Positions 1 to 5,100 of a stretch of 14,832 nucleotides of DNA are shown in pieces. The stretch is from Fibrobacter sp. (GTDB taxonomy: Bacteria; Fibrobacterota; Fibrobacteria; Fibrobacterales; Fibrobacteraceae), in assembly GCA_016295375.1 (NCBI GenBank), contig JAEDLI010000057.1, positions 1 to 14,832 on the forward strand. The letters run 5' to 3'. Numbering within the stretch: position 1 is the stretch's first letter; the number at the start of each line of letters is the position of its first letter. A model generated the notes under the pieces. The model searched no databases, had not been told where the DNA came from, and worked only from the letters and a program-made list of their open reading frames with translations. A program made the translations under genes and the position numbers.

Positions 1-99
1 TTGGAAGAACTGGCAAAGGAACTTGAATACAAGGACCTGAACAATCAGTTCTGTTTTTTGACGGATCGTGCAATTTCACTTTTGCATCGGGTAAAATAA
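1..99 (+). CDS. DUF3990-like protein, C-terminal fragment
   Basis: An open frame enters from the left edge and stops with TAA at 97-99, giving the last 32 residues of a protein. The tail contains LNNQFCFLTDRAISLLHRVK. This resembles the conserved end of DUF3990 proteins as I remember them (LNNQ-x-CF-x-T-x-KA). DUF3990 has been grouped with the ADP-ribosyltransferase fold, but no catalytic part is inside the window, so activity cannot be judged. The stop codon overlaps the next ATG by one base (TAATG), so the two genes are probably translationally coupled. The family call rests on about 20 residues. The existence of a gene end here is more secure than its name. Confidence 0.55.
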   Translation: MEELAKELEYKDLNNQFCFLTDRAISLLHRVK

Positions 100-317
100 T
101 GACAGCAGCGCAAAGCGAATCTCTCGTATCAAAGATTGTCGAGAAAAACGTTCAACTTCTGATGAACGAGTTCTCTTTGGACTTGGAGTCCGCTTTTGCC
201 TTTATATACAAAACGAAGGTGTTCGAGTCGCTGAATGCGCCTGACACGGGATTGCGTGCCCGTAGCGCCGATTACATTTACGAACTAGTGCGCGAAGAAT
301 TTTTAGCTAAACGGTAG
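99..317 (+). CDS. Small helical partner of DUF3990-like protein
   Basis: This 72-aa protein starts at an ATG that overlaps the preceding stop codon by one base, so it is read as the second gene of an operon. It is predicted mostly helical, with no signal peptide or membrane segment. The C-terminal half shows a pattern FESL-x4-DTGL-x4-S-x2-YIYEL-x2-E. I associate this pattern with small proteins encoded beside DUF3990 and DUF3791 genes in Bacteroidetes and Clostridia. Its function is not established. The tight coupling and small size are compatible with an immunity or antitoxin-like partner, but that is inference from arrangement only. A strong hairpin lies 18 bases after the stop. Confidence 0.7.
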   Translation: MTAAQSESLVSKIVEKNVQLLMNEFSLDLESAFAFIYKTKVFESLNAPDTGLRARSADYIYELVREEFLAKR

Positions 318-321
318 TTTT

Positions 322-381
322 TGCGTTAGGCCTCCAGCCACTTGGCAACTTGTTGCCTTAGTGGCTATGGTCTGCGTTAGG
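322..381. repeat. Hairpin flanked by 9-bp direct repeats
   Basis: The 9-mer TGCGTTAGG occurs at 322-330 and again at 373-381. Between the copies is a strong hairpin: outer arms AGCCACT (336-342) and AGTGGCT (360-366), inner arms GGCAAC (344-349) and GTTGCC (352-357), and a minimal TT loop. No T-run follows on either strand, so this is not a canonical Rho-independent terminator, although it could still end transcription or stabilise the mRNA of the upstream pair. The flanking repeats look like a target duplication around a tiny insertion, or two copies of a dispersed repeat end. Confidence 0.7.
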
Positions 382-384
382 GAT

Positions 385-449
385 CGAAGCCCGAAGGGCC
401 GGGAGGGCCGCCGGTGTCCCGCGTTCGGCCCTCAGGTCCTTCGGCTTCG
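385..449. repeat. Nested palindromic intergenic element
   Basis: A 65-bp GC-rich element forms a two-level inverted repeat. The outer arms are CGAAGCCCGAAGG (385-397) and CCTTCGGCTTCG (438-449), complementary apart from one bulged base. The inner arms are GAGGGCCG (403-410) and CGGCCCTC (426-433), perfectly complementary around a 15-nt loop. It directly follows the second TGCGTTAGG copy. There is no coding potential. The form resembles REP-type intergenic palindromes. Copy number elsewhere in the genome cannot be judged here. Confidence 0.7.
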
Positions 450-488
450 CTCAGGATAAACTCGGCCGCGAGAGCCCGCCCCTGCGCA

Positions 489-578
489 GCAGGGAACGCC
501 CGTGATTCCTTGATGTCAACAATAGTTGCATGAGATCCCGGCACAAGGCCGGGATGACATGGGGGAGGGGGTATTGAC
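489..578. repeat. Direct repeat R1 (90 bp), pair of R2
   Basis: This 90-bp block matches positions 1857-1946 with 8 mismatches by my hand alignment, including an identical 49-bp run (522-570). It contains a perfect 8-bp stem, ATCCCGGC (535-542) and GCCGGGAT (548-555), around the loop ACAAG. Its last bases are TTGAC, which is the -35 element of the promoter that follows. The reverse strand reads as HPGLVPGS-type peptide, a common false open frame from such repeats. With R2 it brackets the 64-aa gene and the toxin-antitoxin pair. Confidence 0.85.
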
Positions 579-602
579 TTTGGCATATTGTTTTTGTATA
601 TT
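574..602 (+). promoter_or_regulatory. Sigma-70-type promoter at end of R1
   Basis: TTGACT (574-579) and TATATT (597-602) are separated by 17 bp, close to the sigma-70 consensus. Transcription would begin near 609 and run through about 93 nt of leader to the 64-aa gene at 703. The -35 lies at the repeat boundary. Downstream, TAGTGAAC (607-614) and TGTGTAG (618-624) recur with the same spacing after the R2 promoter. Confidence 0.7.
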
Positions 603-663
603 GATATAGTGAACGTTTGTGTAGTATTTAACGGAAGAAACGGAGGTGTCGGTAGAATGCAAT

Positions 664-691
664 TTGCAAAAGGTGCGATAAAATGTATATT
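664..691 (+). promoter_or_regulatory. Possible second promoter before 64-aa gene
   Basis: TTGCAA (664-669) and TATATT (686-691) are spaced by 16 bp. The start point would fall around 698, after the GGAGG at 693-697, so a transcript from here would be nearly leaderless for the ATG at 703. The -35 match is modest, and the call leans on the recurrence of TATATT in this window. Confidence 0.3.
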
Positions 692-702
692 GTGGAGGAT
701 TT

Positions 703-897
703 ATGGCCCTAGCTATTAGCAACATACCGATTCTGACGGGTGCGGCTGCGGCGACTTTCGTGGAGAATGCGAAGGCTGCCGAAGAGAACCGCGGCTCCGT
801 CGACTTTTCCCGGCAATCTGCCGAGTGGAGCGGTTTCGACATGCGCAACGCCGCACGTATCGCTAAGCTGAGGGCCGAAGGAAAATGGCCTTTCTAG
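703..897 (+). CDS. Small hypothetical protein, antitoxin-like (64 aa)
   Basis: The ATG at 703 follows a good Shine-Dalgarno sequence (GGAGG, 693-697, 5 nt spacing) and an upstream sigma-70-type promoter. The 64-aa product has no membrane segment, starts MALAISNIPILTGAAAATFVENAK, and ends in a basic helix and KWPF. Short proteins beginning MALAI-x2-(I/V)P-x-L-x-G-x-AA appear in Bacteroidetes and Fibrobacter beside small toxins or acetyltransferases. This is from memory and the family has no settled function. No partner gene follows here: the next 290 bases hold repeats and at most a 30-aa frame. It may be an orphan antitoxin or a small regulator. Confidence 0.7.
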   Translation: MALAISNIPILTGAAAATFVENAKAAEENRGSVDFSRQSAEWSGFDMRNAARIAKLRAEGKWPF

Positions 898-904
898 TGC
901 TAGA

Positions 905-952
905 CTGCATGTAAATCCGCATGTATTTCCGTATCTAAATCCGCATGTAATT
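905..952. repeat. Degenerate 12-bp tandem repeat, four units
   Basis: Four consecutive 12-bp units run from 905 to 952 with a consensus near CCGCATGTAAAT. The second and fourth units share CCGCATGTA exactly, the first differs by one base (CTGCATGTA), and the third is the most diverged (CCGTATCTAAAT). The array starts 8 bases after the stop codon of the 64-aa gene. The unit length is near one helical turn, so repeated protein binding on one DNA face is conceivable. Nothing shows that it is bound. Confidence 0.75.
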
Positions 953-1014
953 TTTCTTGCTTCACGTTTTTTTTCAAAAATTCCATTTTGACACTTTGTG
1001 ACAAAACGGGAATG

Positions 1015-1031
1015 TATATTTATTTGTGTAG
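1015..1031 (+). promoter_or_regulatory. Possible weak promoter, TATATT plus TGTGTAG
   Basis: TATATT at 1015-1020 is followed by TGTGTAG at 1025-1031, a motif also seen after the R1 and R2 promoters. The nearest good -35, TTGACA at 988-993, is 21 bp upstream, which is too long for a normal sigma-70 promoter. If active it would drive only the 30-aa frame at 1077. The surrounding stretch 953-1070 is T-rich and otherwise empty. Confidence 0.25.
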
Positions 1032-1076
1032 TGATTTTGCGTTTTTTTTTCCGCTTGTAACGCAAAGGAGTTGATG

Positions 1077-1169
1077 ATGAAAGAAGTTGAGTGCTGTCCT
1101 GAATCTATTGGTGGAAACTGGTCGCAAATTGCGTCCGGTTCCTTTTTTTATGCAGTTGTTGACAAGTGA
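1077..1169 (+). CDS. Possible 30-aa microprotein
   Basis: ATG at 1077 follows GGAG (1067-1070) by 6 nt and opens a 30-codon frame ending TGA at 1167-1169. The peptide contains ECCPESIGGNWSQIASG and is not recognised. An in-frame ATG at 1074 is closer to the Shine-Dalgarno sequence. The end of the frame overlaps the -35 element of the toxin promoter. It could be a leader peptide, a remnant of an older gene, or chance. Confidence 0.25.
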   Translation: MKEVECCPESIGGNWSQIASGSFFYAVVDK

Positions 1170-1192
1170 TAAAAAGTAATATATATTTATTA
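1159..1192 (+). promoter_or_regulatory. Consensus promoter and dyad at toxin gene
   Basis: TTGACA (1159-1164) and TATATT (1182-1187), 17 bp apart, match the sigma-70 consensus except for one -10 base. The -10 is exactly bracketed by TAATA (1177-1181) and TATTA (1188-1192), an inverted repeat that would be a natural autorepression operator for the XRE antitoxin. The -10 ends only 4 nt before the toxin ATG at 1192, so the start point falls on or beside the start codon and the mRNA would be leaderless. Confidence 0.7.
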
Positions 1193-1467
1193 TGTACAGT
1201 GTTTTCATGTCAAGAAGAGTCTCTCGGGCTGTTTCTGCAATGCCAAAAACGCAGCAAGAAAAACTTGCGTTGCTTGTTGACGATATACGGATGAACGGCC
1301 CCGTCAGAACAAATTGGCCAAATTATGGAATATTGGCAGGAACATCAACTCATCATTGCCATCTTTCCCACAAATGGGTGGCATGTTGGATTGAAACGGA
1401 AAAAGGTATAACGGTGGAGGTTACATATGCAGGCAGTCGTGGAAGCGCCCCCTATGCAGAACACTGA
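1192..1467 (+). CDS. RelE/HigB-type toxin
   Basis: The 91-aa product fits the RelE/ParE-fold family often annotated as cytotoxic translational repressor, whose members inhibit translation. Family marks are MP-x3-QEKLALLVDDIR near residues 17-32, GPV-x5-WPNYG, the HCHL motif, KWVACW, and the ending EVTYAGSRGSAPY. The start at 1192 (MYSVFM) matches the usual MY-x-V-x-M start of the family. It has no ribosome binding site and lies just 4 nt after a TATATT -10. The next internal ATG at 1207 would lose the first beta strand and is less likely. The antitoxin begins inside the last 41 bases, giving the toxin-first order of HigBA-type pairs. Confidence 0.88.
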   Translation: MYSVFMSRRVSRAVSAMPKTQQEKLALLVDDIRMNGPVRTNWPNYGILAGTSTHHCHLSHKWVACWIETEKGITVEVTYAGSRGSAPYAEH

Positions 1468-1837
1468 TGAACCGGTGTCATTTAAGGTCACGGGCAAGAA
1501 TATCCCGAAACCCGTAATCGCCTTTTTGGATGCACTGTTCCCCGATTCCGTCCGTATCGATGAAGACGACGATGTCCTCGAGCCGGTGGAGGGAATGGAC
1601 TGGTACAAGAAGGCCAAAAAAAGGATTGATCCTGCCAAGGCGTTGAAAATAATGCGCGTGAATGCGGGGCTTACGCAGGCGCAGTTGGCCCAAAGGGTTG
1701 GCCTCGCGAAGCAGAACTACAATTCACTTGAGCGGGGTGCCAGGCCCATTTCTATGCTCATGTCAAAGAAGTTGGCCGATGCGCTCGGGACATCTTATTT
1801 GATGTTTTTCCGTGAAAATAAAAGCCGGAAGCTTTAA
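1427..1837 (+). CDS. XRE-family HTH antitoxin
   Basis: The 136-aa protein pairs with the upstream toxin. Residues 16-60 form the toxin-side region (VTGKNIPKPVIAFLDALFPD, then an acidic stretch and MDWYKKAK). Residues 72-127 form a helix-turn-helix of the XRE/Cro-C1 type (GLTQAQLAQRVGLAKQNYNS, LERGARPIS). It should neutralise the toxin and repress their shared promoter. The ATG at 1427 follows GGAGG (1416-1420) at 6 nt spacing, inside the toxin frame, so translation is coupled. An alternative start at 1454 is possible. R2 begins 20 bases after its stop. Confidence 0.9.
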   Translation: MQAVVEAPPMQNTDEPVSFKVTGKNIPKPVIAFLDALFPDSVRIDEDDDVLEPVEGMDWYKKAKKRIDPAKALKIMRVNAGLTQAQLAQRVGLAKQNYNSLERGARPISMLMSKKLADALGTSYLMFFRENKSRKL

Positions 1838-1856
1838 ATGCTTGGCGAAATAAACG

Positions 1857-1946
1857 GCAGGGAACGCCCGTTGTCCTTCGGTGTCAACTATAGTTGCATG
1901 AGATCCCGGCACAAGGCCGGGATGACATGGGGGAGGGGCTATTGAC
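1857..1946. repeat. Direct repeat R2 (90 bp), pair of R1
   Basis: This block matches R1 (489-578) in the same orientation. It carries the same 8-bp stem (ATCCCGGC 1903-1910, GCCGGGAT 1916-1923, loop ACAAG) and a perfect 12-bp palindrome CAACTATAGTTG (1885-1896), which is imperfect at its centre in R1. As in R1, the block ends in the -35 of a strong promoter. The two copies are 1368 bp apart start to start, so recombination between them would remove the 64-aa gene and the toxin-antitoxin pair. Confidence 0.85.
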
Positions 1947-1970
1947 AAGTGCGCCGAATTTGTGTATATT
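1942..1970 (+). promoter_or_regulatory. Consensus promoter at end of R2, uvrA side
   Basis: TTGACA (1942-1947) and TATATT (1965-1970) are separated by exactly 17 bp. Transcription would start near 1977 and give a leader of about 190 nt before the uvrA ATG. TAGTGAAC (1974-1981) and TGTGTAG (1985-1991) repeat the arrangement seen after R1. This is the best distal promoter for uvrA. Confidence 0.75.
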
Positions 1971-1983
1971 TGATAGTGAACAA

Positions 1984-2169
1984 ATGTGTAGATGCTGTAT
2001 GAGGGGCGGGAATTCTGTCTTGGCTGTTGAAAACTGGCTTGCGTTTTTTTTCGGATTAATACATATTTCGCTGCTCCAGCATAGGGGGCGTGTAGGTGCC
2101 TTTGGATGTGTTCAGATGTTCACTATCCTTGTGGTGAACAAAAGCTGTTTTTCTATATTTCTCGTATGA
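1984..2169 (+). CDS. Possible leader ORF overlapping uvrA start
   Basis: The ATG at 1984 lies about 7 nt after the predicted start point of the R2 promoter and opens a 61-aa frame (MCRCCMRGGNSVLAVENWLAF and onward) with a hydrophobic end. An internal ATG at 1999 would give 56 aa. Its TGA at 2167-2169 overlaps the uvrA ATG as ATGA, the classic coupling arrangement. uvrA itself has no Shine-Dalgarno sequence. The peptide is not recognised, has no ribosome binding site and may be chance, so it is offered as a candidate leader peptide. Confidence 0.25.
   Translation: MCRCCMRGGNSVLAVENWLAFFFGLIHISLLQHRGRVGAFGCVQMFTILVVNKSCFSIFLV
2117..2140. promoter_or_regulatory. Inverted repeat before uvrA, possible operator
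   Basis: TGTTCAC (2117-2123) and GTGAACA (2134-2140) form perfect 7-bp arms around a 10-bp spacer, 26 bp before the uvrA ATG. A further GTGAACA half-site lies at 1976-1982 just after the R2 promoter -10. The dyad overlaps the expected -35 region of the proximal TATATT. It could be an operator or an mRNA hairpin. It does not match the LexA box I remember for Fibrobacter (TGC and GCA arms). Confidence 0.5.
2154..2159 (+). promoter_or_regulatory. Proximal -10 element of uvrA
   Basis: TATATT ends 6 nt before the uvrA ATG. The sequence between (TCTCGT) has no ribosome binding site, so a transcript from here would be leaderless. No good -35 exists at 16-18 bp; TTGTGG (2129-2134) is 19 bp away. An activator at the adjacent inverted repeat could compensate. 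Confidence 0.4.
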
Positions 2170-5100
2170 CCAAGTTTATTGATATTCGCGACGCCCATGA
2201 ACATAACCTGCAACATGTGGATTTGAAAATTCCCCGCGATTCTATAGTGGTGGTGACCGGCGTTTCGGGTTCGGGCAAGTCCAGCCTCGCTTTTGATACG
2301 GTGTTTCAGGAGGGCCAGCGCCGCTTCGTAGAATCCCTGTCTGCTTATGCCCGTCAGTTCATCGGTCGCATGAAACACCCCGAGGTGGAGAGCGTTCGCG
2401 GCATTTCGCCCACGATTTCCATCGACCAGAAAACGGTGAACCGCAACCCCCGTAGTACCGTGGGTACGGTGGTGGAAATTCTGGACCATTACCGCCTGCT
2501 TTTTGCCCGACTGGGCGTGCCCCACTGCCCCAAGTGCGGCCGGGTCATCAAGGCTCAGACCGTGGACCAGATTGTAGATAATTTGTACGTAGGCGACGAG
2601 GGCAAGCAGATTACGGTGATGGCCCCCATTGTGCAGGAACGCAAGGGCGAATACCGCAAGGAACTGGCCGAACTCAAGGAAGACGGTTTTGTGCGCGCCC
2701 GGGTGGATGGCAAAATTTACAGGATCGAGGATGTGCCCGCCCTGGTGCGTTACGAGAAGCACACCATTGAGGCGGTCATCGACCGCATGACTCTGGAACG
2801 CAAGAACATGAGTCGCCTGCGGGAGGCTCTGGAAGGGGCGCTGAAGCTGACCGACGGAAAACTGGTGAGTTTTTTGTTGTCGGCAGGTGAGGGCAAGGAT
2901 GGAGCGGGAAATGTGAAGGAAGAATACCGCCTGCAGGGTACGGAGCTTGCCTGCCCCAAGTGCGGAATTTCCATTCCGGAACTGGAACCCCGGTTCTTCA
3001 GCTTTAACGACCCGAAGGGCCGTTGCCCCGCCTGTAAGGGCATGGGAGAAAGTTGCGAGTTCGACCTGAACCTGGTAGTGCCCGACCCGAACCTTTCTAT
3101 CAAACAGGGCTGTTTTGCTTGCCAAAAGAAGGACACGGGCACGATTATCTTTTCTGATTTCGGCTGGCGGAACTTGCGGACTATCGCCAACGAGATGCAC
3201 TGTTCTCTGGATACTCCATGGAAAAAACTGACCGAAAAGCAGCGCCACGCCTTCTTGTACGGCCCTCCCAGTGGCAACGAAAGCGGTGTGGTCTCCGTGA
3301 TGCAGGAACTGTGGGACATGTGGCATATTTTCCATTTCCGCAAGTTTATGAAAATCGGCGTCTGTCCCGAGTGCGGGGGTACCCGCATCAACCGCATGGC
3401 GAATGCGGTGGAGTTTCATGGCCACAGTATCACGGAACTGACGGATTGGTCCGTCGATAAGTCTGCCGACTTTTTCAACGGCCTGAAACTTTCCGAAAAG
3501 GAATTGCGGATAGGCAAGGAAATCTTCCGCGAAATCCGGGGTCGCCTGAATTTCTTGAAGACTGTTGGCCTTGGCTACCTGAACATCAGCCGCAAGGCTT
3601 CTACCTTGAGCGGCGGCGAGGCCCAGCGAATCCGCCTGGCCAGTGCCGTAGGGGCTGGACTCCAGGGGGTGCTTTACATTCTGGACGAGCCCAGTATCGG
3701 GCTTCACCCGCGGGATAACGACAAGCTCCTGGAAATGCTGGAGCACCTGCGAGCCCAGGGCAACAGCCTGGTCATCGTGGAGCACGACGAAGACACCATG
3801 CGTCACGCCGACTGCGTCATAGACGTAGGGCCCGGCGCTGGCGTAGAGGGTGGCCGGATTTTGGCTGCCGGAACTGTAGAAGAACTGGAAAAGAACAAGT
3901 CTTCGCTTACGGGCGCCTACCTGAGCGGCCGCAAGGCCATCGAGATTCCGGCAAACCGCAAGAAGATTGACAAGAATACCCACAAGCTGAAAATCTGTGG
4001 TGCGTCCGAAAACAACCTGAAGAACATCGACGTGGAAATCCCGCTGGACGGCGCCTTCACTGTAGTGACGGGCGTCTCGGGTTCCGGAAAGAGCACTCTC
4101 GTGAACCAGATTCTCCGTCGGGAACTTGCCCGGGTGTTCTACAATTCCGAAGAGCCTGTGGGCAAGTTCGACCATCTGGAAGGTCTCGAGAACATCGACA
4201 AGGTGATTGAAATCGACCAGACGCCTATCGGTCGCACGCCCCGAAGCAATCCGGCGACCTACACGAAGATTTGGGACGATATCCGCGACCTGTTCGGTAG
4301 CCTGCCAGAAAGCAAGGTCCGTGGCTACACCAAGAGCCGTTTCAGCTTTAACGTGAAGGGCGGTCGCTGTGACGCTTGCGAAGGGGCGGGCGTAAAAGTG
4401 GTGGACATGCACATTTTGCCCAGTGTGCAGGTGACCTGCGATGTGTGTGACGGCAAGCGTTTTAACGATGCCACCCGCGAAATTTATTTCAAGGGCAAGA
4501 ACATTTCCGAGATTCTGGAAATGAGCATTGCCGATGCGGCGGAATTTTTCAAGGACCTGCCGAAGATTGCAGAACCCTTGAACTTGCTCAAGGAAGTGGG
4601 CCTGGGTTACCTGACGCTTGGCCAGCCTTCTACCACCCTCAGCGGCGGCGAGGCCCAGCGCATCAAGATTGCCTCGGAACTACGTCGCCCGGGCACGGGC
4701 AAGACCCTTTACCTGCTGGACGAACCCACTACGGGTCTGCACTTTGAAGATATCCGCAGGCTTTTGGAATGCCTGAACCGCTTGCGGAGTCTCGGGAACA
4801 GCGTGGTGGTCATCGAGCACAATCTGGATGTGATCAAGTGCGCCGACTGGATTATCGACCTCGGGCCCGAAGCGGGTGTGGGCGGCGGACGCATCGTGGC
4901 TGTAGGCACTCCGGAGCAGATTGTAAAGAACAAGAAAAGTCAGACCGGCAAATACCTGGCACCTGTACTTTCGAAAAAGCATGGGGAGAACAAGCAGTTC
5001 GACAGGTCCCTCAAGGCGGGGGAGGCTTACTCCCTGGATATGGAGGTGCACGGTGCCCGCAAGCACAACCTTAAAAACATCGATGTCACCATTCCCCGGC

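Noticed and set aside
336..366. Rho-independent terminator after the small DUF3990 partner
   Set aside because: The stem is strong but no T-run follows it on either strand.
377..586. Minus-strand frames starting with HPGLVPGS-type peptide (also 1763-1948)
   Set aside because: These are translations of the R1 and R2 intergenic repeats, a common false gene prediction.
905..952. CRISPR array
   Set aside because: Units are 12 bp and contiguous, without unique spacers of normal length, and no cas gene is nearby.
489..1946. R1 and R2 as terminal repeats of an insertion sequence
   Set aside because: They are direct repeats with no transposase between them and no clear target duplication outside.
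2106..2165. Upstream ATG extending UvrA by 20 residues
   Set aside because: UvrA proteins begin close to the motif at 2166, and the added residues cover the inverted repeat and -10 element.
1942..2165. LexA (SOS) box upstream of uvrA
   Set aside because: I looked for the TGC-type box with GCA arm that I recall for Fibrobacter and for the E. coli CTGT/ACAG type and found neither here nor upstream of radC.
2112..4412. A 766-aa open frame on the minus strand inside uvrA
   Set aside because: It is antisense to well conserved UvrA coding sequence, has no family motif and runs through the promoter dyad. Codon bias of the true gene keeps the opposite frame open. The 677-aa minus frame at 4680-6713 is rejected for the same reason.
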